Shown here piece by piece: positions 45,786-59,800 of a stretch of DNA of 64,000 nt. The position numbers and the translations under genes are program-made. Source of the stretch: Apus apus (Eukaryota; Chordata; Aves; Apodiformes; Apodidae); NCBI RefSeq assembly GCF_020740795.1, contig NC_067312.1, positions 36,742,905-36,806,904 on the forward strand, read 5' to 3'. The stretch's first letter is position 1; every line of letters begins with the position of its first letter. The notes beneath the pieces are model-generated. The model saw only the letters and a list, made by a program, of their open reading frames with translations, was not told the DNA's origin and made no database searches.

Positions 45786-48663
45786 TTTATTTTTACAAAA
45801 ACAGCAGGAAGTAGAAACAAATGCAAGGATATACTTGAGACTTAGCTCTCCTGCTTTCCTCCTCCTTGTCCTTAAAAAGCTTCAACAGTACTCCAAATAG
45901 GGAAATAACACCAAAAAAGAACTGTGACAATATGGAATACAAAAAAGGTGAAGCACTGTCCACAAGCTGTAGTAGTGGTTATAACAGCAATTACTCGTCT
46001 TCCTTGGTTTTGGACTGTCTTTTCTCTAATGGAAAAGGAGACAGATAGATTTACTCTACCAAAATTTAAAAGGAACCTGAAAAGTAAATTTTAAAAACTA
46101 ATCAGGAAGCCTAGGAATACAAATATTCTTGCATAGTCAGGAGAAGAGCTGTTAACAGACTGACAAGTTAGCAGAAAGACAAAGGCTCTTGCATTTGGAT
46201 ATTATATTTTGCAGGAAAACAATTTATCCAAGATATAAATTCTTCTATTAATGTTTTAAAGTTAGATGGAAATAATTATTTTTATTTTAAACTAACAAGC
46301 AAGTGCTCTCCCAGACAGAGTCTTCTTACCCATGTGTTTCTCTGCTAAAGGTAAAGGAAACTAAGGCCTAATTTCACCCCCAGCACAAGACTACGACTGC
46401 AATTACGAGCCCTTCACATTTCACACCCGCTTGACATCTGTTATCCATAGATATTTAAAACTGACACTCTCTTTGAAAGAAAGCTCAACTACAGTGACTT
46501 ACACAAACCTTGGTTCTTTGTGGGAGTCTATCCAGATGTTTGGAATCATCTAGGGAAAAATAATTTGAAAACTAAGCATGATGATCTGTTCTATAAACTG
46601 AAACTGTGAAAAAAAAACAACCAGAGCTCCCAGAAAACTCAACAGATCAACCTCTGAATGTCCCAACAAAGCCTTTCAGCAGGAGTCAGTATCTCGCTAC
46701 CGACCTCAGTGAAGAAAGAGCTTCCTTACCTCAGCATGACTTTCCCAGCAGAAAAGCTAGCTAGAAGTCTTACACCTAGCACTGTCTGTTTTGATCTCTT
46801 CCTCTCTACCCAGCAAAGAAAATGTGTGTTCTCACACACATAATCTAGACAAGGCTGTGTAAGTAAGCTGAAGTGAAACCTGAAATAATCTTGTTGGCTC
46901 TGTATGGAAGTGACACACAAAAAATAGGTCTTTCCCCAAACCCACCCCCCCGCATATCCTTCATCTGCTAACCTGGGCTTATGCAGAAAAGCCTTGAAAG
47001 CTGAGTTCATGTTTTTCCTAAAGACAGACTCCTATACTGAAGATGATAAAGAACTTCAACTGAAAGTCATCCAACCTGTAAAGGATGGGGACAAAGGCTC
47101 TTCTAGCCACTGATAGAAGCAGCCAAGTGGAGAGACTCCAAAGCTGCATCAAGATGTTGGCAACACACCTGGTCTCAAAGAGCAGATGCATTATCAGAGG
47201 ATTTGGAACTTGCCCTCACACGTCACCTGCCTGAATAAAGGCAAATGTGCCAGACAAAGCTGGATGGCCCTATATTTATAGGCATTCAAAGATGCCGATC
47301 CACTTCAATTTCTGGAGGATCTCCAAGAGATTCCTCAATAGACAGTAGAGGCTGAGCAAAATGAGAATCAATTCATACATCAGTGTGTGGTGTGAAGCTT
47401 CACACCTCTTTCTCAGCTCTAGGTTGTAGCCTACTAGGCTATTAAAGATGACTATGAAAAGGTAATCATGTAACACGAGCTGCAGTACCCAGAGATTGTC
47501 AAGCATTCTTTATGAATACAGTGAAAAATTACTGAAGAGGAACAGGACCTTTACCAGGCCCTTACCCTGCAGTAAGGAAGGCCACTCAAGCCACTTTTAA
47601 GTAAGAAGGCTTCGACTGAAGTGTTTTCATGATTATCTACCTATGATGTGGCAGATCGATTAAGATCAAGGAAGGTGAGAAAAACTATTTACCCACAGAT
47701 CTTTTACAATACAGCCAACAACTCACACAAAAGGGCAGATAACATCGCATTTTCAACCCATAAATGCTCTAAATCAGAAAAGCATTTCCTGCTTCTTGTG
47801 TAGGCTCCTGCAGCCCCTAGAAGAGCAACAGATCACCCTGAAGAAACAGGTTCCCAGAATGATTAATGGCTCAGATTAAAGGAAGTGATAAAAAATGGTC
47901 TGCAAAAGATATCCCCTAGGAGTAACATGCAATTGCTCTTCAACAAGGCAGAAAGTACTTATTTTTTTATCTCCCAGTGTTATGAAGAAGAAACACAAAT
48001 AAGGAGCAACTCTTGAATGTTTAAAGCATCATGTAGAAATGAGTTGCGCAAACAGTCCTTTCTTCCTCCCTTCAATAGAGAATTATCAGTTAGATACAGT
48101 CTTTGCTTTCTCCCAGATTTCCTGACAAAAGCAAATACCTTGCTAACAGAGCAAAGCAAGCACATTCATCATGTATTATCACACTTTGTGTGAGAAACAT
48201 TTTTTCTAAAGTGCATTTAGAAGCACTAATCTCAAGATAAGGCTTGTCTATAAAGACCTATTTAAAGAAATATAAACTGAGCATAATGTTTCTAATAATT
48301 TTTTCTTCATAGATTTGGTCAGTTGAATCTGATTACACAGAAACACAGAACTTTTTTTTAATGCAAAAGGAGTGATGATGTCAAAAGCTTCTCTTACTTA
48401 TATTTTACCTACGAGCTACACTATTCACTTGTTGTAATTTGTAAAGTCTATCTGGCAAATGCTACATAAGTACAATATGCCTATTTCAGGCATTCAAAGA
48501 CAAATTGTTATTTCTTACACTGCATGAAAACTTTTTAAACCATCAAATTAGACGTGTTTACTAGACAATAAAGGTTTAGGTTTTTCACTTCTTTCAGAAG
48601 CAGTTTGAATACAGAATTACAACAATACACAGTCATTACTTGACACTGTGCAGCACAGTTTCA

Positions 48664-48869
48664 CTATAAATTTTGCTTCCAGTTAGCAAAACTACTCCTT
48701 CTTAAAAAATACTCAGTGCCAAAGCTGTCAGCTGCAGAGCCAGGTGCATAATTCAGGCTTCTTGACTTCAGGTCAAGTAGCCTGTCCACTGAAGCTGTTG
48801 GGCGAGGAAGTAAATACAGATTTCCTCCAGATTTGTCAAACAGAAGTCCCACACCAGAACAGCCACTGT
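48664..48869 (-). other. Unassigned open exon-like segment in TJP2 intron 1
   Basis: After a strong acceptor (pyrimidine tract then ACAG, near 48870) the minus strand is open for about 67 codons to a TAG stop. The product has ordinary protein composition (for example GGNLYLLPRPTASVDRLLDL and SFGTEYFLRRSSF). No ATG opens the frame, so it would need an upstream exon. I do not recognise the protein and found no partner exon. It could be the last exon of a nested or alternative transcript, an old retro-derived fragment, or chance. Confidence 0.25.
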
Positions 48870-49113
48870 AAAAAGAAAACGGGTCAACCTTCTTCCACTG
48901 TGGCAGTTTTCGCTACCTAACAGATAGGAAAAAATTCTAGGATGGCTGAACTTACTTTCATTGCTTTATGACACTCCAAAAGTCTTCTAGACTGCAAAAT
49001 GAACTGAAATCCAGTGCAATGCAGAACTGAGAAGATTAAGGGCAACAGCACTGCTCACCTGACTATTGAGAACATCAGTTGACAAACACATCTAGATCCA
49101 TTTGCATTGTAGC

Positions 49114-49828
49114 TGTCCCATTTTGAGCCAGGATGAAGTCAATTTCCTTTTTACTGATTTTTTTTTCCCCTTCAGTAAGATCTCTTTTAACTAGCAGCAA
49201 AGTGTTCCAGTGAGTGGACTGATAACTCTGGAAAGTTTTTCTAACCGCTAGGACTACAAGGTCACACCTTTGCTCTGCCGGCTCAGACACTACAGGGTGA
49301 TCTATGACCCCCCCATAGGAGGCTGAATTAGACAGACAGCAAAACTGGCCAGAGACATTCCATTCCATATATCTACGTAAGCTCAGAGGAAGGTCAGAGA
49401 TCACAGAAGACAACTTCCTTCCTGCTTCTGCTTCCCTTCTTTTCCCTCCATGGCCAGCGTCCGGGGAAGACTCTGTCCATCCATCACTGTCGAGCCCCAG
49501 GCTCGAGCTCTCCTGACCCTCATCACTCTGTGCTTTCTCCAGCTGCAGCTCCGGGACTTTTCGGGACTGTTCCAGCTCAGGAGATGCTGTGGGAGTTGCT
49601 GGGGGTGGGGGGAGGCAATATGGGCTTTGTACATTTCCTGAACATATTTGTATATAATTGTATATATTTTCTTATATCATTAGTGTGTAATTAAAGCTGT
49701 GTAGTTTAGTTTTCGATCCAGAAAAGTCTCTCATTCTCTTTCGCCTTCCCTAGCTGGGTGAGAGGGGGAGGGGATCAAGAGCATTGTTATTGCTGGTTTA
49801 ATTGCTGATCCTGAGTCAAACTGTGACA
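49114..49828 (+). mobile_element. Solo LTR of an endogenous retrovirus with perfect 5-bp duplication
   Basis: A 715-bp element starting TGTCCC and ending GTGACA, flanked on both sides by GTAGC (49109-49113 and 49829-49833). It has an ATTAAA-type poly(A) signal near 49690 and a TCTCTCATTCTC segment after it. There are no internal genes, so it arose by recombination between two LTRs. The TG...CA edges and 5-bp duplication fit avian ERVL- or ERVK-type elements. It is inserted in TJP2 intron 1, opposite to the gene. Confidence 0.88.
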
Positions 49829-51235
49829 GTAGCCCTCTGTGAATTTGTATTGTCAATGTTACTAACATTCACAGTATAACACCCCAGAATTTCTAGCACA
49901 CAAATTGTTTAAAAAATAAGCCAAAGGAGTAAAAAAAAAAAAACAACAACTGCATACACACAGAAGATCTCTGCTGATTTGGAGCTTTTACAAGTTTTGT
50001 GTTTTTAGACTCAAAACATATCACTCAATCCAGCTCACAGTATGTCAGTGACAAACGATGCTTAAACATAATGCAGTATATCACACAATCTGCCCACAAC
50101 AGGCGTCCTTGAACTTGTATTCTTCCAGTGGTTCATGGTGACAAAATACTATCCTCAGTTGAAAGAATTTTTTAAGAAGTTTACCCAGACACAGGCAAAA
50201 AAAAACCACAACAGAGGCATGGGATCTGAGCTTTGAAAATATTTAATTATTCTTCAATTCCAAAAAATAAAGGGAATAAAAGTAACCTGGACACTGAAAA
50301 GAAGCCACTAAAGAATGTGGCATTAGGCATCCTTTTGCTGGATTACTGAGCAAAGCACATAATCTCTGAATTGTTTTACTTCTTTCAACTCTGTATTGAA
50401 AGAAACACTTCAAGAAAACTGGAGAGGCTGCACATATAAATATCTGAGTCATACTCTCTTTTGGAGGAAAAAAAGAATCAAATGTTTTTCAGGGAAATTT
50501 ATATCTGGCCATATCAATAAGGTACTGCCTAGCAAAACGGTGTTTCCTATGTATTGAAAGTCAAACATTTACCACTTATTTTGAAGACTTTCAGAAAGCA
50601 GGACAAGCATTCTAAAAGGAAGAAAGGGCAGAATCAGGGTTTTCTTAAAATATTTTGAGTTCAAGTCACAATTCACATTATAAATAGCTAATAAATATCC
50701 AAGATGGGTTTGTTTCTTTGCTTTACAGATGCTTTCTTCTTCTCAGGCTTGTTAAAAGTTTCCATGCCTCTAGAAACAGGCATCTTTAGAAGATACAGAG
50801 AAGACCAGAACCCAATTTCATCTTTGGCAACGCAGGTTTCTTTTCCCAAGCACACATATCTCACAGGCTGGGTATGATTGCACAAGATATGAACCAAAAC
50901 CCGCAACAATTTATACCCTCCTTCAGCTCATTTACATGCGGCCCCTTGACTCACTACATGAATTCTGCTGTTTGGCTCTTCAAAGTAAACCAAAACAGCT
51001 TTCAAAAGCATCAAACAGCTGCTCAGGTTTTCCCACTGGATTGCTCTATTGCCATTTCTATTGCCATCTCCTGCTGAACTGGATAGCCAAGGAGCAGCTG
51101 AACAGTAGGTGAGGAAGCAGAAGGAATGTTAGAACTCTGCACCTAAGATCAACTAAACCATCAGATAAGCTTCACCTTCAAGGATTCTCTAGGGTAGAAA
51201 ATCTAGATTATATTGAAGAGATATATTGAACATAT

Positions 51236-52268
51236 AATTGTAGGATCATTTAGGTTGGAAAAGACTCTTGAGATCAAGTCCAAATGTTAACCTCACTCTG
51301 TCAAGTCCACCATGTCCCTAACTAAGTACCACATCTGAACATCTTTTAAATACCTCCAGGGATGGTGGTGCAACCACTTCCCTGGGCAGGCTGTTCCAGT
51401 GCCTGGCAACCCCGTCACTGAAGAAATTTTTCCTAATATCCAATCTAAACCTTCCCTGGCACAACTTGAGGCAGTTTCCTCTCATCCTATCACTTGTTAC
51501 TTGGGAGAAGAGACCAACCCCACCTCAATACAACTTCCCTTCAGGTAGTTGAAGAGAGCAAGAATGTCACCCCTCAACCTCCTGTTCTCCAGGCTAAACA
51601 ATCCCAGTTCCATCAGCATCTTCTCATAGGACTTGCTCTCTAGGCCCTTCACCAGCTTTGTTGCCCTTCTCTGCACACACTCCAGCACCTCAATGTCTTT
51701 CTTGTTGTGAGGGGCTCAGAACTAGACACAGTACTCGAGGTGTGCCCTCACCAGTGCTGAGTACAGGGGCACAATCACTTCCCTGGTGATCCTGGATACT
51801 CTACTTCTGATGCAGGCCAGGATGCTATTGGCCTTCTTGGCCACCTGGGCACACCGCTGGCTCATGTTCAGTTGGCTGTTGACCAATACTCCCAGGTCCT
51901 TTTCCACCAGGCAGCTTTCCAGCCACTATTTCCCAAGCCTTTAGTGTTGCCTGCAGTTATTGTGACCCAGGTGCAGGACCCTGCACTGAGCCTTGTTGAA
52001 CCTCATAAAATTGACCTTGGCCCATCGATCCAGCCTGCCCAGGTCCCTCAGTAGAGCTTTCCTACCCTCAGGCAGATTAACGCTCCCACCCAGCTTTGTG
52101 TCATCTGCAAACTTACTGAGGGGATCCAGGGCACCCTCATCCAGATGATTGATCAAAATGTTAAACAGAAGTGGCCCCAGCCCTGAGCTCTGGGGAACAC
52201 CACTTGTGACTGGCTGCCAGCTGGATTTTGCTCCAGTCACCATAACTCCTTGGGCCTGGCCATCCAGA
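51236..52268 (-). mobile_element. CR1 retrotransposon, RT to 3' end, in TJP2 intron 1
   Basis: The longest copy inside TJP2. Minus-strand frames give the reverse-transcriptase block ([20 protein letters not shown] and [10 protein letters not shown], 51941-52291), then [20 protein letters not shown] and the C-terminal part, ending at a CR1 3' terminus near 51236. Frameshifts break the reading frame. Confidence 0.93.
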
Positions 52269-55200
52269 CAGAAGCAGGGAAACAGAAGCAATACAAAAAA
52301 AAACTTCTAATGGAAAAGACAGAAAAAAAATGTTCCTGAGTGGCTTTAAGGGTACTTAAGACTATGAAAAAAATATATTCTCTCCTGCTTTTTAATCCAT
52401 CTTTGATGAAACAATAGATTACTATGCTCATGCATATACTTTACCCTAGAATATCCTGATAAAAGGTCAGGTTGTCTGTTTGCTGATACAGTTATATAGT
52501 TATAGTTATTAAGTTATTAAGGCTTTGCAGTTAAAAATGTAATACTAGGATATAACCTATACATATATTGATAAATTAATAAAAAGACAATTTATATGCA
52601 TCCACACACTAAACATATCTGCCCCGGTAGCATACATGAAAAGAGAGGAAGCCTGCTTCTTTTCCCTCTCATGCTGCATGTTAAATAGGCATACAAGCAT
52701 GAGAAACTGCATTTCCATCTCTGACTGAATTTGCAGAGCCCTCAGAAGTCTAGAGCGGACCAGTAAAACAAGCAGGAAGAGTCATATTCCAGAAGAAACC
52801 CACCAAATCCTTGATAAATTATTTTTGCACAATGCAGCTAATCCATTCAAGCCAGCAAAACTCAGAGCAGAGATTCAAGGTGTACAACTCCCAACTAACC
52901 CAGAGAGGCACTAGATGGTGCAGTGGTTCTGCAACTGAGGCAGCACATGCTGCCTCCCTGACTTACAATAACTGTTAATAATAAATAATAAATGTTAAAT
53001 ACAGAATTTCTTTGCAGTTTTAGAAACACAACTGCAGGCTATTGCTTTGGAATGGAGTGTGGTATTATTGCCCCGAAGAAACAGACTCCAAACTGCAAAA
53101 TATCTTTATTTATTTCCCAAAGTGGCTGGCATTTGAGTGATTTTCATAAATAGATTATGTGTAAGTTAAAAAATTCTGAGAAAAAAAATTCTATTACAAA
53201 ACTTTCAGACTAAAAATGACAGGAAATGTAATGTTAAAACAAGTTGTTAGATGTTTTTTGCTTTGTTTCTTTAATCTCAAGTATATATCCTACCAGCAGT
53301 GAAACAATTTTTTTTTTGTTTTTAATTCCGACTTTAAGTGCCTGCCCACCACAGTTATTTCAATAATTAATTGCACTGTTTATACAAAGGAAATAACAAT
53401 ATTCCTCAAGCAGTTAAACATTCTGAAAAGAGAAACATCTGGTACTTTAAAGATAAGCCATGCAAATTGCTCATCGGTCACAGCAAGACACTATGGAAAT
53501 GGGTAACTGAAAAATTCTAAATGAGACTTTGAATCACTTTGACACGACAACTGCACACAAAGTGAGAGATGCTACATTTTAGCCCTAATAATACAAAGCA
53601 GAATTATCGTTATAAGTTTTTTTCTTCCAGGCTACTTTTAACCTGAAAGTAAGAAGTACTTTCCCAAGTACACTTGCAAGAAGTACCATGAGATTCTTTA
53701 TGGTCCCACTTCTGCTGACATTAAGGCATAATTCCTCATGACACCAGAAAAGTCAAGCAACACTCAGACTATTTTCTTAAAATTAATTTACTTGTATTTC
53801 ACAGTATTTGTGACCTCTGCCAGTAAGAACAACATTTAATCATTTTAATTCACTACCCAGAAATTATCTAGCATTGTGTGGTGCCACTTTAAAACTATGA
53901 TGCTTATTCAACAATTATCTTTTTAGCAACTAACTACCTGTTCCTTACTATTGGAAACCCATAAATGCAAAAGCAGCCACCCAAACTGCTTTGATGGTAT
54001 GCTGCCAGAAAAAGGTCCTCATTTACCATTATGGGGAGTGGAGAAATGGAGAGAAAGGCAAAAGGCGGTGTTCACTCAGCAGAGTGTAACAAATTCAGAA
54101 CCTGAAACTCAAAGTCAAGTTATTTACAACACTTGCATGCTATACAAATTAGAAACATACACACAAAACTACTGAACTTTTCTGGGATGGGGTGGAAGAC
54201 ACAAGTGGAATAGTTTACACTTGTTACAGATGCATTCTACTGCGCTTAGATGCATATATATGCATAATCAAAAACCAGTACAATATCCCATTACAAACTA
54301 AACAGAAGCCTATTCAAGACGGAGAGGAAAAAAAAAGAAACTGTTTTTATCCAAAACACAGCTGCAAGACACACAGGTCTTACCTACTGAAAATTCGAAA
54401 CTCATAAAAATATAGCTTGGACCTATTTCTGGAGCAATCTTTGGCTCAACCACACTGCTGTCATTAACCTGCTGAAATTACACTGCAATTGTTCCAGTGC
54501 TTCCCCAAGCCAGAAGCAATCAATGGTTCAAACGTTGTGAAGGAACAACTTCAACTGAAATACAAAATTGCCATTTTGGAGAAGAAAACATATCCTATTA
54601 GAAAATAAAACAAAACAAAACCAGTTATTAAAGAAAAGAATATCACTTCTTGGGGCATAGCAATAAAGTGGATCTCCTTTTTCAAAAACATAGCAAGGCT
54701 TGAGAAGATAAGAACCTGGGAGTCAAGCAATTACCCTTGAAGATCAGAATTTATCTAGGTAAAAGGCTGACAGATCAATTATACTTGTGCATGCAGCATA
54801 TGTACATACACACTGAAAAGTGAAGAGAGTTTATTTGCTGTTTCATTTTCCAGATGGTTTTCCTAGACTTTCACCTTGTCACGCAGACTAAGGCGCTGAT
54901 AGCCTTTTTTGTATACACTATAAGAAGGTAACACTACTGAAGGGGCACTAAACTTTCAGTTCATCTAATTAACAACAGCTTTAAAGGCTACCTCTGGCTT
55001 AACCTCCATTCACTTTAAGTGTAAAACCTAGTAACTCAGTTACACTTCTTCTGCACCTTCTGCTCCTTAAGATGCTTGAGCAAATGAAGTCTGAGAATCA
55101 AAGTGTTTGAGCACTTTGTGCATAAGCCAGGTTCAAGAGGACCACTTTTTGCTTGGCATCATAAAAAATAAAAAAGTTCTGATGTACTTGCAGTATCAGG

Positions 55201-56593
55201 ATTTGATGAGGAGGTAAACTAAACTCACTAAGTGTGCATAATCAATTTTGTTATGTTAGATAAACTAATAAAAAGTAACTGTGAAAACTTGAAGTGCAGC
55301 TGCCATTCCTGAAGTTTCTTATTTCAGAATCAATTATTTCCCACAGCAAAAGATTTTATTCTTGCAGAACCTCAAAAATTTGAAAGAAAAAAACAAAGCA
55401 TTATGTGCATTACAGAGTCCAAAGCTCTGATTACAAGTTTATTCACCTTCTACTGCTATTATTTTTAAATACTTTGTCTTCCCCCACCCATATGCAAATA
55501 GCAAACCAAGCAGTGGAACTGACTACCTCTAGAATCACACAACTACTAGTGAGAAACTGCATTTCTGCTACTCCATGGTCCTTACAGAATCTGGGATTGC
55601 AGCAACTTTGCTGTTCACCAACTATAGCTCCCCAGTCTGAGAAAGACAAGCTGTGTACCTTTTTACTGCTCCATGTAACTGCTGCTCTGTGTAACCAGGT
55701 TTTAAAAGGCTGTTTCATTGCTGGGATACAATCCAATCAGGTCAGCATTTATATTTAATCATCCAGTCATAATGCAAGACAATTCAAACAATGGTACCAT
55801 TGTTAGTTTCTGAGCTTAGTCCCAAACTAGATTTTCTTCTCCTGTTAAGGTTTCTAGAATCCTTTGTTCTAACTCTATTAATAGAAGAATTATAAACTTC
55901 CAATTCTTGGAAGCACTTTGTTCTTGTTCAAGAATTCCCATGGCAGTAAGATTACATAGTCATATTATCTTTATTTTCTTGGATGATGGAAATAAACCTC
56001 AATCCTGTTCTGTATAATGCATAAAGATCAGCGGTACATTTAACCACATCAAAGACTAAAACCCCACAAAATTTACCCAATACAATGCATTTCATGCAGC
56101 TATCAATGTCCTATCACAAAACATAAATGTCAAAGAGACAGTCACTGATACACAAGGCAGATGAATAAAAGCTTCAAATGCATTTTAATGACCACAACAG
56201 TAAGAACCTAGTTCAAATTTATGTTTAAAAAACAAGTTAAAAAATGACAAACAAAAGCTATCAAATATCCATAAAGTTAGGCAGTTTTGAGCATGAAGTC
56301 ATGTTCTGCATCATTCACATACATGCCACAACAAACAGCTTGATTTATGAGCCAACTCTTATTTACTAATTTCACTAGTCAGCACACTGAAACTGCTGAC
56401 TGCTCTGCTGTCCTTGTTTTAGCGCAGGTATACTCTTTTCACAGATACTCCAGATTTCAAAAGGATTTTACAGCATTTTTCTAGTCACACTTGTCATTCC
56501 TTTCCAACTTCCTTTTCATTTGCCACCATACTCACACCCTCTAAGTCTTAACAACTCACCTGTCCCTTTCAAGATGCCTCTCAGTATTATCAC

Positions 56594-56870
56594 ACAGAAC
56601 CACAGAATTGTCAGAGTTGGAAGGGACCTCTAGCGATCATCTAGTCCAAGTCCCCTGCTAAAGCAGGATACCCTAGAGCACGTTACTCAGGACTGCATCC
56701 AGGTGGGTCCTGAATATCTCCAGACAAGGGGCCTCCACAGTCTCCCTGGGCAGCCTGTTCCAGTGCTCTGTCACCCACATAGTAAAAAAGTTCCTTCTCA
56801 TATTTAAGCAGAACTTTCTATGTTCTAGCTTTGCCCACTGCCCCTTGTCCTGTCACTGGAACTACTGTAA
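56594..56870 (-). mobile_element. CR1 3'-end fragment in TJP2 intron 1
   Basis: It starts with ACCACAGAATTGTCAGAGTT and passes through GGGCAGCCTGTTCCAGTGCT to CTGCCCCTTGTCCTGTCACT, which is typical CR1 3' order. It is truncated 5' near 56870 and has no coding part. Confidence 0.9.
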
Positions 56871-59800
56871 AGAGTCTGGCTCCATTTTCCTTGCACACAC
56901 CTTCAACAGCCTACTCAGACACACTAAAGTTCACACTTAAATGTATCTTGTACATATCCAAAATGAGAGCAAAATCTGTTGCAAAAGGGAGTTCAGTAAT
57001 ATTTCTGTCAGCCATACAGTGGGATGTATGGATACAAATGCAAATCTGGGGATTGCAATTGAAGGGCTTGGATCCATAACTCACGATACTGATACTCCTC
57101 CCAGTGCATTTGGAAGAGGAGAAAACAAGCAAGCAAACCCTATCATGCAATATAAAATTGTGTGATGCTGAAACTCCTCTGCTGATACTGATAAAACATG
57201 CTGAGGTAAGAAAACAACAGGAGAGATGACAGCAGTAAAATTCAAGCCTTTTCCACTCCTTCTCCTCAGTCCTTTTGCAAGATCGGATGCGAAGCTGAAG
57301 CAAACCCTTCAGTTAGGTAGCAGTGCATGACTTGGCAAACATCCAGACAGGTTGTTACAAAGGCCATTTCAAACATCCTCCAACATAGGTAGAAATTATT
57401 CCTTTTCTTTAGTATCAAGACAGTAACTTTCACTTGGCTGAGTCATCTCCAAACAACGAGTTTATCTGCCTACACTTGAAAGGATGCCATCAGAACAATT
57501 TGAAAATACAACCTTAGGTGCAATCTTTCTACCATCTTTCTAAGCTTCATATGCATGTAAAGTCAATGTAAGGAACTTCACACCCCAGTCCAACTATTAC
57601 ATGAAACCAAACTGACACATCCCTATGAAACAGTGCCATTTCTACTGGACTGCAAACTGAAGTACGCAAAGGACAGCTGACCAGAACAAGATCAGTGAGT
57701 CATTCAGTAAATGTTATTCCTCCTTTTGCAACTATTAGTTATTTTCATAAACCACAAGAAAAGAACTGGGAAAGAAAAACAAGGGAATCTTTTGCATATG
57801 TGGCTAAGAGAAAAGGAAAAGTCTCAGAGCAATTGAGGTTTAGAAAAGCTTTCATTAAGCGACCAGCCAGAGCACAGCTCACTTCGGTAGCAACTGAAAG
57901 CTCACTCTCAACTCAGATTCAGAACAGAAAATCTTCTTCTAGTGGTCTGAGCCACATAAAAGAGCATTATACACTTCAATGACCTTCTGACATACAAAGC
58001 AGAAGCAAACCATAATGAAGAGTCCTACTTTTTTCCCATCTGAAAGAAAATGCAATTATGTACCTGCCTATAGACAAATAAGCCTTAAAAAAAAAAAAAA
58101 AGGTAAGAAAAATGTAATCCTTTTTCAAATAATCGTGATGCAAGAGGTTTAGTCCACCCTTATTGCTGCAGAAGATATTAGGAACACATCTACTGGCTTC
58201 TACTAGGTAAAGTAGGAAAACAAAGCTTGAAAAATAATGGAAAGTTAAGTCAAATTATTACAACAGGCAAAGAAATTAATGGATGAAATTTAATTAATGA
58301 AATTCTGTAACAGCATAGAAATGTTAAAATTAAGAAGGCAACACAATAACTCATCAAACAAAAAACCTCACAGAAAATGAGAAAACACACTCAAGGCATT
58401 CCCGTATGTCAGACTCAATTACAAGTATTTCACATACACCAAAGGGACAGCAAAGACTGATGTACCAACAGTACTCTGGTACGGGGCTTTTCACATTTTA
58501 CCAATAGCTTGACAAGAGTGTCTGAGACACATGACCAAAGATCTCTCCAGCTTCTTTCACCGTCTTTACCTTTTGAGTGCACTGTGCACAAATAGCTAGG
58601 AAAGCATAGCTGCCAAAGGGAAACTGAAGGCATAGCAGCTATTGGAAATATCAGTAGGCATCCCTTTGCAATCATCACTGTCTTTAGAAGTCTAATCCCA
58701 ATGTTTTTGCAACCTGGCCTATTGTAAAACTCATCATACCAAGGTAAAACACATTAAAAGATTTGACAATTCTGTCAGCAACTGAAAGGGGGTTCCTATT
58801 AAAGTGCTAAATCAGGAACAATATCCCTACTTTGATGCTAGCCTGCAAGACTTTCAGGAAACTTTAGAAAAATTAAAAATTACAGCTAAACTGAAACCAT
58901 TATGTAGCCTATACTAAAAACAAAGCAAGTACAATACTTAGACACAGGAATTCTGATGTCATCACCTAAGGAGTATGCACACATACGCTTGCAATGAGTT
59001 ATGCTACTGTTACTTCAGCTGCTTTGAAAACTGACTCTGTGAACAGAATAACAAAAACCATTGACCGCTTTTTACTTCTGGAACAAAAACTACTTAGGAA
59101 AACAATGTATCAACACAGTAAATAGTTTTAAAATCCTGTTCAACTCTTTAAAATGCAACTCTTCAAAAAGCCTCTGAAACACTGGACAGCATAATTCTCA
59201 TCCCTGGCCACTAGAAGAAACCCACATGATCCACTTTTTTGCAGTGCTGGAACATAGAAATAAGAGCAATCAGTGCCAAGCGCTGCCCCTGGCAGCAAGC
59301 TGCTTAGCTCAATCAAAGGCAAACAATTTGCCTCTCACAGCTTTGTTAGCGGAGCCTGGAATCACAGTCTAGCAGGACATCCTGCATTCTCTCTGAAAAG
59401 CTCACACTGACTAAGAATTATATGGGTTGAGCACACAAAATGTTTTTCCCATCACATGCCTGTGCAAGGGAAAGACATGGCAAGCTGAGCACATAAATTA
59501 TTAAGTAATAAATAAATGAATAATGGGTAGATGTATAACTTACTGTAGCTGTATAAGCAAATTGCTAGAGCACAACTCTTTTTTTTTTTTTTTGCAAGAT
59601 CTGCCTTTTTTGTGTTTTTAAAATGAGAATAACTTATCCCAAATTCAGTTGTGAAACACTAATGCCGTATTGTTAACCAGATCTAGAGACTCTAGCAGCA
59701 GAATATGTAAAATTATATTTCTCTCTGATTATATAACAGGCCACAACACAGGGTACAAACACCCAGCAAGCTGCCTGACATTCAGTCTGCCTGCTTAGTT

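Noticed and set aside
57695-57982. 95-residue plus-strand open frame in TJP2 intron 1
   Set aside because: It has no recognisable similarity, promoter or splice structure, and open frames of this length are expected by chance in an AT-rich 64-kb window.
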